DNA from: JABWCQ01 sp964587105
GTDB lineage: Bacteria; Electryoneota; RPQS01
DNA length: 64,000 bases
Assembly (NCBI GenBank): GCA_964587105.1
Contig: CAZPKG010000011.1
Span: 1-64,000 of the forward strand
Direction: 5' to 3'
How positions within the stretch are numbered: the stretch's first letter is position 1; the number at the start of each line of letters is the position of its first letter. Below are positions 1-8,310 of the stretch, in pieces. Under the pieces are notes generated by a model. It was given only the letters and a program-made list of their open reading frames with translations, ran no database searches and was not told the origin of the DNA. The position numbers and the translations under genes are program-made.

Positions 1-48
1 GCCCCCCTTAATCCCCCCAAAGTTGCAGACAACTTTGGGGGAGATCTG
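1..48. repeat. Family A G/C-run palindrome, copy 1
   Basis: C-run, TTAAT, C-run, then an AAAGTTG/CAACTTT inverted repeat closing with a G-run. It matches about fifteen other loci in the window (1181, 12957, 20083, 24197, 24838, 27333, 28436, 28543, 30911, 31083, 31664, 33192, 34701 and 35471). All copies lie between genes except the one inside the large terminase. Confidence 0.75.
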
Positions 49-51
49 AAC

Positions 52-77
52 AAAGCCCGGAACCAACCGGGCTTTTT
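52..77 (+). terminator. Intrinsic terminator of an upstream gene outside the window
   Basis: Perfect 9-bp stem (AAAGCCCGG / CCGGGCTTT) with a 6-nt loop, followed by a short T-run. It precedes the superoxide dismutase gene, so it probably ends transcription entering from the left edge. Confidence 0.7.
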
Positions 78-179
78 GTTAGTTGAAAGTGTCCGGTAAT
101 ATTTGTAGATTGCCGTGTAAGAAGAAACGGACCCGCGCTTTCAATTCTATGTTAATATTTCAATAGAGAGGACTTCCCC

Positions 180-770
180 ATGGCTTTTGTCGCAAAAGAC
201 TTTGGCACCAAGCTGTTTGAACTCGACGGTATTTCCAAGAAGACCTGCGAAGAGCATCTGAAGCTTTACAACGGTTACATCAATAAGACGAATGAAGTCT
301 TGGAAAAACTGGCCTCGCACGACGGCGCCGGAGCGAATCAAGTGTATTCGGAAATTCGCGGATTGAAAGTGGATATGAGTTTCGCGATTGCCGGAATGCA
401 GAATCATGAAATCTATTTCGCCCATCTCACTCCGGGCGGATCGGCGTTGTCCGGTGATTTGAAAAAGCAGGTCGAAAAAGATTTTGGAAGCGTTGACAAA
501 TACATCGCAGACCTGAAAGCATCCGGTATGGCTGCACGCGGTTGGGTGTGGCTGGTGTGGTGGGAAGACGGCAAGCGCTTGATCAATTGGATCGGTGACG
601 CGCAAAACTCTTATCTCGGTTGGAACCTCAAGCCGATTATGGCGATGGACGTGTACGAACATGCCTACTTCATTGATTTCGGCGCCGCGCGTCCGGGTTA
701 CATCGACGCTTTTATCAAGAATCTGTGCTGGGAAACGGTCGCGAAGAACTACGACGCGGCAAGAAGGTAA
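180..770 (+). CDS. Superoxide dismutase, Fe/Mn family
   Basis: Converts superoxide to oxygen and hydrogen peroxide in the cytoplasm; there is no signal peptide. The 196-residue length is normal for the family. The four expected metal ligands can be placed at H26, H76, D157 and H161 (in DVYEHAYF). The segment GWVWLVWWEDGKRL matches the conserved second-domain tryptophan region. G72 and Q142 occupy the positions that in E. coli enzymes distinguish the Mn type from the Fe type, so manganese or cambialistic use is suggested but not shown. An AGAGAGGA stretch just upstream of the ATG is a good ribosome site. The DUF302 gene follows after 5 bp, suggesting co-transcription in an oxidative-stress unit. 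Confidence 0.93.
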   Translation: MAFVAKDFGTKLFELDGISKKTCEEHLKLYNGYINKTNEVLEKLASHDGAGANQVYSEIRGLKVDMSFAIAGMQNHEIYFAHLTPGGSALSGDLKKQVEKDFGSVDKYIADLKASGMAARGWVWLVWWEDGKRLINWIGDAQNSYLGWNLKPIMAMDVYEHAYFIDFGAARPGYIDAFIKNLCWETVAKNYDAARR

Positions 771-775
771 GCACT

Positions 776-1174
776 ATGTCTGGCATTAAGTACGGTTGGG
801 AGAAGAAACTTCCCGCCCTGGGTTACGACGACGCGATTGCGCGCGTGACCGAATTGTTGAAAGAAGAAGGTTTTGGCGTGCTGACCGAAATCGACGTCAA
901 GGCCACGATGAAGAAGAAGATCGATTTAGAGTTTCGCAAATACGTGATTCTCGGCGCGTGTAATCCGCATCTTGCTTCACGCGCGCTGGCGGCGGAACCG
1001 CAGATTGGTTTGATGCTGCCGTGCAATGTCGTCGTGCAGGAAGATGAGCACAGCGGGTCAATCATTTCGATTATTGATCCGAAAGCGATGTTCCTGTTTA
1101 TCGAAAACGACGCACTTAAACCCGTTGCGGCGGAAGCGGAAGAGAAGTTGTTGAGAGTGTTAAGAAGACTTTAA
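776..1174 (+). CDS. DUF302 family protein
   Basis: A 132-residue cytoplasmic protein of the DUF302 family, whose members bind small ligands or metals but have no agreed reaction. Typical features are the N-terminal SGIKYGWEKKLP strand, the KEEGFGVLTEIDVKATMKKK segment and ILGACNPHLASRAL, which holds the single conserved cysteine of many members. The start at 776 is chosen over an upstream in-frame ATG at 725, which lies inside the dismutase gene; GAAGG at 763-767 gives a ribosome site at good spacing. It follows the dismutase by 5 bp and is probably co-transcribed with it. Confidence 0.85.
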   Translation: MSGIKYGWEKKLPALGYDDAIARVTELLKEEGFGVLTEIDVKATMKKKIDLEFRKYVILGACNPHLASRALAAEPQIGLMLPCNVVVQEDEHSGSIISIIDPKAMFLFIENDALKPVAAEAEEKLLRVLRRL

Positions 1175-1180
1175 CCCACC

Positions 1181-1219
1181 AGACCCCCCTTAGTCCCCCC
1201 GTTCACGGGGGGAGACCTG
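1181..1219. repeat. Family A G/C-run palindrome, copy 2
   Basis: C-run, TTAGT, C-run, GTTCAC, G-run. It lies between the DUF302 stop codon and the terminator hairpin. Confidence 0.7.
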
Positions 1220-1223
1220 AAAT

Positions 1224-1264
1224 AAAAGCGGGACGCATTTGATTGCGTCCCGCTTCATTTTTTG
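1224..1264. terminator. Bidirectional intrinsic terminator
   Basis: A 12-bp perfect stem (AAGCGGGACGCA / TGCGTCCCGCTT) flanked by an A-run on the left and T-runs on the right. It lies between convergent genes ending at 1174 (plus) and 1275 (minus), so it can serve both. Confidence 0.85.
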
Positions 1265-1274
1265 ATCTTGAGAA

Positions 1275-1685
1275 TTACTTTTGCGCTTGGAAATAGACTT
1301 CAAACGTCGTTCCTTTGCGCGTGTAGGTTACACGCAACGGCCACTCGGCGGTGTCGGCCAACACGCGGAATTTTCGAGAGTATTCGAAGGATTTCTTGGC
1401 ACCGTTTGTCTCCGAAACATTGAAGTGCAACGAATCGCCGTGCACGCTGTATGTTCCGCCTTCAGTATATTCGTCACCGATTTCAGCAGGCGGAATAGGC
1501 GCGTTGCGATAGTAATAACGATAGGTCGAGTCCGTGCGCAAGTCGAGCGCCAATCGTTCGACGTTCAAAAAATTGATTGACAGTGGATTGGCGAACCAGA
1601 GCGAGGTCAGCGGCGCATTAGGAACCGGATTTGCGCACGACAATACAATCATAAGTGCGAACAGAATGAAAACGTATAGCTTCAT
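1275..1685 (-). CDS. Small secreted lipoprotein, unknown function
   Basis: A 136-residue protein with a classic lipoprotein signal: MKLYVFILFALMIVLSC, where LSC is the lipobox and C17 the predicted lipidated cysteine. The mature part is rich in beta-prone and aromatic segments (DSTYRYYYRN, GTYSVHGDSLHFNVSE), a pattern of small lipocalin-like or META-like periplasmic folds; no named family is recognised. Its ATG overlaps the TGA of the upstream cytochrome gene as ATGA, so the two are translationally coupled. It may be an accessory lipoprotein for the cytochrome, by context only. Confidence 0.8.
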   Translation of the reverse strand: MKLYVFILFALMIVLSCANPVPNAPLTSLWFANPLSINFLNVERLALDLRTDSTYRYYYRNAPIPPAEIGDEYTEGGTYSVHGDSLHFNVSETNGAKKSFEYSRKFRVLADTAEWPLRVTYTRKGTTFEVYFQAQK

Positions 1686-3541
1686 TTTAGGAGAATGAGG
1701 CGCTGAGTTTCGCGCAGGCCGCCCGCCTGTGCTTGCAGCATATAGACGCCGCTCGGTAGTTCGGCGGCATCAATCGAAAGTTCGTTTCGACCTGCATTCA
1801 TCATACGACCAAAAACCATCACACGCCGACCGCGAATATCAAAAAGCGAAAATTCGACCATCGTTGGTTTTGCAACTTCAACAGGTAGGCGGGTGATGCC
1901 ATTGAACGGATTCGGATAGGCAGAGTGCAACGCTAGTGCCGCAGGAGTAGGGACATTTACATTCGCTTCTTCCGACACAACCAGAGTTTCTCTTACCATC
2001 GTGAGCGGCTGCGGTGACTGCTCGTCGTACATCGAGACAAAACTGTTCGTTTCAGACAGATCGTGTCCGGCAAGATAGTTTACAAGTCCGGGTTGCACGG
2101 TTTGGAACATGACCGATACGACTACAACTGCACTTGAAGGCATTCGATAGGTGACAATATCCGCGCCGCTGCCTTCAATGCCATTATCGCGGTTGAAATT
2201 AGTATCGGCGGCAGGTACGCCGTAAATCTCACACGTGTCATAAGACGCATGTGCCGTTGTGAACCCCAATGGAGGAAGCCGATTGTCTTTTAGGTGATTT
2301 GCCGCGCGCAGTAGTGTCCACGTCCGCTCGCCATGATCGTCACCGAGAACAGCTTCATAAACCTGTACTTGGTTTGGGTCCGTGATGACATCGTGATGAG
2401 GCTCGAAAGAGTCGTCATATCCGATAATCTCGCCGTCGTCATTCCAACCTCCCGACTGAAAAACCGTGTTCCCTTCGCGATCAGTTGCGTACACATGAAT
2501 CCACATGCGCCGCAATGGAATTCCCGTAGGAATTTTGTGGCCGGTGAGGTTTGTCAGCTTGACGTGCACAATTGTCGAGTCGAATCTGTCCTCAGGCTCA
2601 AGTTCAAGATCAATTGAGTATTGAGATAGACTGCGCTGCGCTTCGGCAATCGTGCTATCGAAGTGTTGCGCGAGCGCAGTCACACCGAGTTCTTGCGCAT
2701 GATCACGGAGCAACTCAAGCATGGTGACATTTGCGCCGACAAAGATATGTTGAAAATAAGGGGAGCGCTGAACTTGATGGAAGGGCGGCAACAATGAAAT
2801 GTCTTGCGCATGATCGGCGACGCGCATGTGACAGTCTTGACAGCTCACATGTCCTTGCTGACCGTAGAAACTGTTCTTCCATTCAATATAGGGAGTCTGC
2901 TCTGGAAACTCGCCGATGATATTTCCGGCGGCGTCAAGAGTCGGTGTCATCAAGGTATGGCAGGTTGCACACAGCTCGGAGGTGTTGACGTGCGGGCTGT
3001 AAACCGGCGTATAATTAACGAAGTTCATCATCGGACCAGTTAATGGGCCTTCAAATGGACCGTAGATTTCGCGAACCCCGGTAATTTCATAACCGCCGTT
3101 ATAGCTTTCAGGAGTGCCGAGATTGGCAGGCTGAATCTGATGACAAATTGTGCATGTTACGCCATCACGATGCAGTGGATTAGTGTCAAGTTGTGACAGA
3201 TTATAAGTTGAATCACCGTCCCAGAAAGTTTGAGTATGTCCGGCAGGAACGTGGCAGACGGTGCAGCGATTTTGAATAAGATCAGCGTGCTGTGGAAAGG
3301 CCGCAAGTTCCGTAGCGACTTTCGCACGCCACAGCGGGTCTTTGGCGGCGTTACCCATCATCGTCGAACGCCATTGCGTAACCGGTGAGATATCTTTCCC
3401 GTTTTGCGTCATGATAACGCCATCAGATTCGTGACAAATCACACAATTGCCCGAACCTGAGAAAAGCGATGTCACTTCAGTTGGCAACTCCTGTGCGAAC
3501 AATCTTGATGTGAGAAGAATTAGCAGAATGAAGTATAGCAT
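1682..3541 (-). CDS. Five-heme cytochrome c with T9SS sorting domain
   Basis: A 619-residue secreted multiheme cytochrome. A signal peptide (MLYFILLILLTSRLFAQ) is followed by five CXXCH heme sites at residues 33-37 (CVICH), 93-97 (CTVCH), 130-134 (CTICH), 191-195 (CATCH) and 234-238 (CQDCH). A beta-rich middle follows, and the last 80 residues hold a type A T9SS sorting domain (AYPNPFNGITRLPVEV ... SGVYMLQAQAG). The start at 3541 is preferred because the signal peptide begins there; the frame stays open upstream by 66 residues without signal-peptide character. By family knowledge such proteins move electrons at or outside the outer membrane. The physiological partner is unknown. It is coupled by ATGA to the downstream lipoprotein. 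Confidence 0.9.
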   Translation of the reverse strand: MLYFILLILLTSRLFAQELPTEVTSLFSGSGNCVICHESDGVIMTQNGKDISPVTQWRSTMMGNAAKDPLWRAKVATELAAFPQHADLIQNRCTVCHVPAGHTQTFWDGDSTYNLSQLDTNPLHRDGVTCTICHQIQPANLGTPESYNGGYEITGVREIYGPFEGPLTGPMMNFVNYTPVYSPHVNTSELCATCHTLMTPTLDAAGNIIGEFPEQTPYIEWKNSFYGQQGHVSCQDCHMRVADHAQDISLLPPFHQVQRSPYFQHIFVGANVTMLELLRDHAQELGVTALAQHFDSTIAEAQRSLSQYSIDLELEPEDRFDSTIVHVKLTNLTGHKIPTGIPLRRMWIHVYATDREGNTVFQSGGWNDDGEIIGYDDSFEPHHDVITDPNQVQVYEAVLGDDHGERTWTLLRAANHLKDNRLPPLGFTTAHASYDTCEIYGVPAADTNFNRDNGIEGSGADIVTYRMPSSAVVVVSVMFQTVQPGLVNYLAGHDLSETNSFVSMYDEQSPQPLTMVRETLVVSEEANVNVPTPAALALHSAYPNPFNGITRLPVEVAKPTMVEFSLFDIRGRRVMVFGRMMNAGRNELSIDAAELPSGVYMLQAQAGGLRETQRLILLK

Positions 3542-3612
3542 AAATAAGCCTTCCGTGTATGCCGGAATATACGATAATTTGGCTTCATTTTGCAAACTTC
3601 TTGATGCAAACG

Positions 3613-3641
3613 AAAAAGCGGCAACCCGAGGGCTGCCGCTT
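3613..3641 (-). terminator. Intrinsic terminator after the P-domain protein
   Basis: An 8-bp stem (AAGCGGCA / TGCCGCTT) ending in a T-run when read on the minus strand. It lies just past the stop codon at 3661. Confidence 0.75.
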
Positions 3642-3660
3642 AAGTGTGCTTGATTTTTCG

Positions 3661-4455
3661 CTACTTGAGCAGTAACATGCGAACCGTTTGCTTGTTCTTT
3701 CCGGCAATGATTTCGGCAAAATAGTTGCCTGTGCTCCAATTGCTGCCGTTGACGGGAAGCTCATGATGACCGGCGGTGAGGCTTTGCAAACTTTGCTGAA
3801 CAGTGCGACCGTCGATGTTGTACACGGTTAGTTTGACTAATGACGGATAACCGAGTTCGAGCGGAAGAATGGTCGTGGCATTGAAGGGATTCGGGTAATT
3901 TTGCCCGACGGAGAACACCGAAGCAAGCGGCGGTTCGTGCGCGTGGACGGTGGTGTCAATCGTAACTTCCATGCGCCATGCTTGCAAAACTCCGGTGTCG
4001 CCTGTCCAATTGTCGGTCACGCGCAGTATCCACACACCGTTGGTACGGCGGTTATCAATTAACTCGAGAGAGTGATCTGGACGGAAGTTGCCCGTGAACG
4101 GCGGTGTCCCAGAACAAATTCCTGTTCCCGCTTCATCATCAAAGCGCGTGTTCGTGTAGTTGTCGCCTGATTGGCCGCATTCGTAAGCGAGCCGAACAAC
4201 ATCATCGTCCGGATCTTCATTCGGCCCGTCCAAGTATATCCTCAAGTCCCGATCAAATGTGTGTGTAATGGACAACACAACGTTCACGTCCGTGATTAGG
4301 TAGTAATCCGGAATCGTCATTTGCGAGTTGAGAATCCCCGCAGGTCCGTCGGGAATCGCTAAGGGAACATCATCCGAAGTGTAAGTAATAACTCGTTGCG
4401 CGTCAGCAATTTGAATACACGCTGCCAAACATAACAAGCTAAATAAATTGCGCAT
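3661..4455 (-). CDS. Secreted P/Homo B-domain protein with T9SS sorting domain
   Basis: A 264-residue secreted protein. A signal peptide (MRNLFSLLCLAACIQIADAQ) precedes a proprotein-convertase P-domain-like beta-sandwich: IPDYYLITDVNVVLSITHTF, DLRIYLDGP, LRVTDNWTGDTGVLQAW. The C-terminal 80 residues are a type A T9SS sorting domain (NYPNPFNATTILPLEL ... ALLLK-like end). The start at 4455 has GGAGGGCGAG directly upstream; the ATG at 4515 would place 20 non-signal residues in front. No protease domain is present, so it is a free-standing P domain, probably a surface or released protein. Confidence 0.85.
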   Translation of the reverse strand: MRNLFSLLCLAACIQIADAQRVITYTSDDVPLAIPDGPAGILNSQMTIPDYYLITDVNVVLSITHTFDRDLRIYLDGPNEDPDDDVVRLAYECGQSGDNYTNTRFDDEAGTGICSGTPPFTGNFRPDHSLELIDNRRTNGVWILRVTDNWTGDTGVLQAWRMEVTIDTTVHAHEPPLASVFSVGQNYPNPFNATTILPLELGYPSLVKLTVYNIDGRTVQQSLQSLTAGHHELPVNGSNWSTGNYFAEIIAGKNKQTVRMLLLK

Positions 4456-4485
4456 CTCGCCCTCCAAAGCAACATGCGGTTGAGT

Positions 4486-4528
4486 GAAAAATAGAACGGG
4501 CGGCATGTCACTCACATGCCGCCCGTTT
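4486..4528 (-). terminator. Strong intrinsic terminator
   Basis: A 13-bp perfect stem (ACGGGCGGCATGT / ACATGCCGCCCGT, arms 4496-4508 and 4514-4526) followed on the minus strand by a T-rich tract. It ends the gene whose stop codon is at 4536. Confidence 0.88.
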
Positions 4529-4535
4529 CAGTTGC

Positions 4536-5564
4536 TTACTTCACCAGAAGCATTCTGGTTGTCTGGGCTTCGTCGCCCGCTTTCACGTTCGCGAAGTAGT
4601 TTCCGGTACTCCACGCGCTGCCGTCGATGGGCAGATTGTGTTGACCGGCACTCAGGTCGTAGCTCATTTGGCTTACGACTTGACCGACTTCATTGTAAAT
4701 GGTCAATTCAACCTTGGCCGACTTCGCGAGCTCAATCGGAAGATTCGTGTTCGGATTGAACGGATTCGGGTAATTCTGCGAGAGCTTGAAGTTCTCGGCG
4801 ACAGGGCCGCGAACAGGATCAACGTCAACGGAACCTGCGGTCGTGTAACCGACTTCACCTGTGGTGAAACCCGGGCCTGTCGCATCAGGATTTGAATAGC
4901 TGGCTCCGCGATTACCGTTTTGCGTCATCCACATGTATGACCAATCTTCCGTCGTTTCACCAAGCGGTTGACCGTTCATGTATGAAGACAGGAAGCCGTG
5001 AGATGAGGCGCGCAATGCGGCCTCAGTCCAGCCCGGAGCGGTCAAATTGCCCCAACCATCAACCGTGTTCAATGTGCTGTCCACAGTCAACATTACAAAG
5101 CCGGGCAAAGGTTCGAACGATAGACGCATCACCGTTGTCCAGCTTGTGCCCATTGTGCACGGGAAGGGAATGACCAACGCGTCCGGTTCAGGATCCTGAA
5201 TAACTTCGATCGTGTCTGCGACAGCGACAAACCCAACGAAGTAAAGTCCGTTGTTTGCCACTCGGTAATAAGTCCAAGTGTTGTCACCCGCCGTGACACA
5301 ATGTGTGGCGGAGGGGAATGTCGCCGCGTACGGAGTGCTTGACGGCAATACATAGGTTCCGCCGCCGTCTTGTGTGTAGCTAAAGCTCGAAACGTCCCAA
5401 TTTTGATTAGAACCGGAGCCCGGGTTCCAATCAACATTTTCGTTGGACGAGAAACTCGCCATCGTGGTGCCCATCGCCGGCGCGTTGCCAGAGTTAATTG
5501 TAATTTGCGCCAGGGCGCTGCCTGCACACAGCGCCGCCAATACAATTCCTAACACTCGTTTCAT
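4536..5564 (-). CDS. Secreted protein with T9SS sorting domain, unknown function
   Basis: A 342-residue secreted protein: a signal peptide (MKRVLGIVLAALCAGSALAQ), an all-beta Thr/Ser/Gly-rich middle of about 230 residues with no recognised domain, and a type A T9SS sorting domain at the end (LSQNYPNPFNPNTNLPIEL ... STGNYFANVKAG). Its C-terminal domain closely resembles that of the neighbouring P-domain protein, suggesting shared origin of the tails. A GAGGAGAC stretch precedes the ATG. Its own strong terminator follows, so it is probably monocistronic. Confidence 0.85.
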   Translation of the reverse strand: MKRVLGIVLAALCAGSALAQITINSGNAPAMGTTMASFSSNENVDWNPGSGSNQNWDVSSFSYTQDGGGTYVLPSSTPYAATFPSATHCVTAGDNTWTYYRVANNGLYFVGFVAVADTIEVIQDPEPDALVIPFPCTMGTSWTTVMRLSFEPLPGFVMLTVDSTLNTVDGWGNLTAPGWTEAALRASSHGFLSSYMNGQPLGETTEDWSYMWMTQNGNRGASYSNPDATGPGFTTGEVGYTTAGSVDVDPVRGPVAENFKLSQNYPNPFNPNTNLPIELAKSAKVELTIYNEVGQVVSQMSYDLSAGQHNLPIDGSAWSTGNYFANVKAGDEAQTTRMLLVK

Positions 5565-5594
5565 TTTTCTGTCTCCTCAGTTCGTTTATATGGG

Positions 5595-6719
5595 TTATGC
5601 TTCAATCTTTTCAATGTTCGCGCGGGGAAGCGTTACTTCTTCGTTTGAACTATCGAGTCTTACTTTGAGTACGCGAACTTTCGCCTCGGTGTCGAGCGCG
5701 GTGAGTTCAGGCGGAAGCTCCGTTACCTTGCCGATTTTGCCGAACCACGGTTCGCGAATGATACGTACCACGTCTCCGAGTTCCAGTCCGGTGGGTTCGT
5801 GTTCATGCGGCTCATTGTGCGTCACGTCTTTCTTGGCGATAATGATTTCGGGCCGCATCACGCCGGCGCGAATCTGCGTCGCGCCGCTTACCGAGGCCAT
5901 GTGGCCTTCGTTGCGCTTCAGCAACTCAAACGTGCGGCGCGCCATGGCGATGTGGCCGAACCCTTCGGTCAGCACGAGAGTGATGCCGATTTGCTCGCCG
6001 CCCGTGATGGCGACGCCCTGCTCATAGCCGAGCAGTTTCTTCAAATCCAAGCTGTCAAACCCGCCGATGACCAACGCCGCCGCGCCGCCCGCAATGGCTT
6101 TCTTCACAGCGTCGTGGCCCGCAAACGCACCCCCAACCAACACCATGTTCTTACAATCTGACGGAATATCGTTCTCGGTTGTTTCATCGTTGGGCGAGTT
6201 AACAATTATCTTGATCTTGCCGTGCGTTTCGCCGCCTATACCAAATATACCTTGGATGAACGTGCCGACAGCTTGCACCTCGACGCCTTCACTTGCGAAA
6301 ATCTTTGTGACGCGGCCTTCGAGATAGGATTCAATTTCCACGGGGATCGGGGGATCGCGAAAAATCAATTGACCTGTCACGTCGGAGACGGACTCCAGCG
6401 ATCCGGTTACGGGCGATTTCAACTTGTTTTTGAACAGTCCAAAAAATGATTTCGCTTCCGCGATAACTTGATCCTTTTCGACCTTATCGCCTTCCTTAAT
6501 CGTCAAACTTGCGCGCACGTCGCCCGGAAGCACGCCCAACAAATTTGCGGCATTCAACGGCGTCACATTGCCCGGCAGGTTAGTTGCCGCTACGACTTCA
6601 TCCGCTGCCATGTGTTCGCCGACTTTAACGACGACGTTGCCTTTGAGCGGCAGAATGCGATCCTTGGTAATCAGCGTTGTCTCAGCAACGCGCAGTCCGG
6701 GTGTAAATGTTGATGCCAC
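5595..6719 (-). CDS. Conserved cytoplasmic protein with barrel-sandwich and KOW-like domains
   Basis: A 374-residue protein with no signal peptide or membrane span. Residues 1-130 look like two hybrid-barrel segments (GNVVVKVGEHM, SPVTGSLESV) as in RnfC or biotinyl-carrier folds. A Rossmann-like glycine-rich middle follows (MVLVGGAFAGHDAVKKAIAGG). The last 60 residues resemble a KOW/NusG-type SH3 domain (GDVVRIIREPWFGKIGKV). Such proteins have been seen near GlmL-type ATPases in other phyla as far as I recall; a GlmL homologue occurs here at 16303-18165 but not adjacent. The function is unknown. Confidence 0.7.
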   Translation of the reverse strand: MASTFTPGLRVAETTLITKDRILPLKGNVVVKVGEHMAADEVVAATNLPGNVTPLNAANLLGVLPGDVRASLTIKEGDKVEKDQVIAEAKSFFGLFKNKLKSPVTGSLESVSDVTGQLIFRDPPIPVEIESYLEGRVTKIFASEGVEVQAVGTFIQGIFGIGGETHGKIKIIVNSPNDETTENDIPSDCKNMVLVGGAFAGHDAVKKAIAGGAAALVIGGFDSLDLKKLLGYEQGVAITGGEQIGITLVLTEGFGHIAMARRTFELLKRNEGHMASVSGATQIRAGVMRPEIIIAKKDVTHNEPHEHEPTGLELGDVVRIIREPWFGKIGKVTELPPELTALDTEAKVRVLKVRLDSSNEEVTLPRANIEKIEA

Positions 6720-6820
6720 GTGTTCAGGTTGGTATGATGTGAAAACGGAAAAATAGCAAAATCAAGAAAGCGAAGCGGGTTTTCTAACTATTAGAACTGT
6801 CAGCCTGTGTCACGCTCCAG

Positions 6821-7201
6821 TTAATCCCACTTGATGTGAGCAAGCAGGCGCTCGCGGTATTTCTGGCAAAGAGAGAATGCGAGGTCTGCATCCGATTTGG
6901 TGGCAAACTCGCCGGGGTAACGGAAACTCGACAAACGATAGAGGAGCCTGAGTTCTCGTTCATCGAGATCCAAACCCTCATAGCGATTACGAATAAGCTC
7001 GCTCAAGTGAACAAGGTCATGGACTTTCGGAGCGGCAATTTCGCACTGGACGGCGAGAGCCTTTAGTAGCTTTTCAATCGTTTGTTGCGAATGAAAACAC
7101 ACAATATCGGCAGAATCTGGCTCAAATTCGGCCAGAATCTTCTTTGCAACTTTGAAATCCGCCTCAGCTTTTCTTAGCCAGACCCTGAGTGTATCTGTCA
7201 T
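6821..7201 (-). CDS. HEPN domain protein (partner of a minimal nucleotidyltransferase)
   Basis: A 126-residue all-helical HEPN protein. The family core is visible as KAEADFKVAKKIL followed by CFHSQQTIEKLLKALAV, and the C-terminal helix holds RERLLAH, which could be an RX5H motif. HEPN proteins pair with minimal nucleotidyltransferases (MNT) as type VII toxin-antitoxin modules, the HEPN acting as an RNase toxin that the MNT AMPylates. Its start lies inside the end of the MNT gene (38-bp overlap), which fits coupled expression. Whether it is toxic here is inference; many such pairs are uncharacterised. Confidence 0.85.
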   Translation of the reverse strand: MTDTLRVWLRKAEADFKVAKKILAEFEPDSADIVCFHSQQTIEKLLKALAVQCEIAAPKVHDLVHLSELIRNRYEGLDLDERELRLLYRLSSFRYPGEFATKSDADLAFSLCQKYRERLLAHIKWD

Positions 7202-7505
7202 ACAGCACTTTGCCGTTTCTAATCACGTCGTTAGCTACCGAGTCAAACTCACGATAGCGCTTTTCGAGCAACGCCGGTTGAATCGCACGAAGATCACAAT
7301 ATGAGGGAGCGTTCAAACGGTCGATCATTTCCAGTTCTTTGTCAAAGCTTCGTCCTTCAAACGGCATGACGACCATGATGTCCACGTCAGACCATTCCCG
7401 TTGCTCGCCGCGCGCATACGAGCCGAACAAGATTACCTTGTCGGGATTAAACTCTTTGACCAAGCGGTCACAGAACTCCTGTATTTCGCGCTCGCTGACA
7501 ATCAT
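7164..7505 (-). CDS. Minimal nucleotidyltransferase (MNT) domain protein
   Basis: A 113-residue protein of the polymerase-beta nucleotidyltransferase superfamily. The active-site pattern GSX10DXD is present as LFGSYARGEQREWSDVDIMVV, giving two of the catalytic carboxylates. The start at 7505 (MIVSEREIQEF) is chosen because the longer frame to 7616 runs into the end of the dienelactone hydrolase gene with non-family sequence. It lies 7 bp after that gene and overlaps the HEPN gene by 38 bp. Together they form an MNT-HEPN pair at the 3' end of a housekeeping run; the expected role is adenylylation of the HEPN partner. Confidence 0.87.
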   Translation of the reverse strand: MIVSEREIQEFCDRLVKEFNPDKVILFGSYARGEQREWSDVDIMVVMPFEGRSFDKELEMIDRLNAPSYCDLRAIQPALLEKRYREFDSVANDVIRNGKVLYDRYTQGLAKKS

Positions 7506-7512
7506 GCTACAA

Positions 7513-8310
7513 TTACTCTTTCTTTTCGGTGGGAGTTGCGAACACCTCACGGAGGAATACGCGCATCTCATCCATCGAAGCTTTTTCGGCGGCTTCGTTG
7601 TATTCGACGCCGTCAATTCCGTATGTTCCGGCCTGCGGGTTCGTGAAGGCGTGCTTTGCCTCAGGATAGGTCACCAATTTGTAATTGACGTTCGCGTCTT
7701 TCATCTCCTTTTCAAAACCCGCCGCCTGCTCCGCCGGCGAGAACGGATCATTGCCACCGTGCAATGCGAGCACGCGACATTTTATGTTCTTGGCCTTTTC
7801 GGGAGTAGGCGTACCTAATCCGCCGTGGAAAGTCACGCAACCTTTGATGTCGGAGCCATTACGGGCGAGTTCCAATGCCGCAGTGCCGCCAAAACAGAAA
7901 CCAATTGCGGCGGTCTTCGCCGTGTCCACGTTGTCCTGCATCAGCATTTGCTCATAAGCCGCATCCGTCATCGTCTCAAATTTCTTGAAATCACTATAGA
8001 ACGCGCTTGCTAGTGCGTTCGCCGTGTCGGCTTTCGTGGTGACGACGCCTTTGCCGTACATGTCGGCCACAAACGCAAGATAACCCAATTCGGCTAATTC
8101 GCGCGCGCGACGTTTTACATAATCATTGATTCCCCACCATTCGGGAAATACAACGACGGCAGGGCGGACGCCCTTTTGATCAGGATTATACGCAACGTAT
8201 CCCTGATAATCTTTGCCGTCAACCGTGTAATCCACATAGACTCCACGGACGGTGGCATTGGCGGAAATCGCACAGCACATGATGGTCACCCACAACAAGA
8301 CTTTTTTCAT
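7513..8310 (-). CDS. Secreted dienelactone hydrolase family protein
   Basis: A 265-residue alpha/beta hydrolase with an N-terminal signal peptide (MKKVLLWVTIMCCAISANA), so it probably acts in the periplasm. The dienelactone hydrolase core is complete: FPEWWGINDYVKRRARELAELGYLAFVADMYG, nucleophile elbow GFCFGG with cysteine as nucleophile, acid region LHGGNDPFSPAEQ, and catalytic histidine in PEAKHAFTNP. The natural substrate is unknown; the family opens lactones and other esters. Its ATG overlaps the TGA of the pyrophosphatase gene by 4 bp (ATGA). Confidence 0.9.
   Translation of the reverse strand: MKKVLLWVTIMCCAISANATVRGVYVDYTVDGKDYQGYVAYNPDQKGVRPAVVVFPEWWGINDYVKRRARELAELGYLAFVADMYGKGVVTTKADTANALASAFYSDFKKFETMTDAAYEQMLMQDNVDTAKTAAIGFCFGGTAALELARNGSDIKGCVTFHGGLGTPTPEKAKNIKCRVLALHGGNDPFSPAEQAAGFEKEMKDANVNYKLVTYPEAKHAFTNPQAGTYGIDGVEYNEAAEKASMDEMRVFLREVFATPTEKKE

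Noticed and set aside
3542..3739. Longer start of the five-heme cytochrome at 3739
   Set aside because: It would bury the signal peptide behind 66 residues that overlap the terminator and the end of the neighbouring gene.
5443..6027. Long plus-strand reading frame opposite the KOW-like gene
   Set aside because: It is antisense to two well-supported genes, has no ribosome site and is low-complexity serine-rich; a shadow frame.
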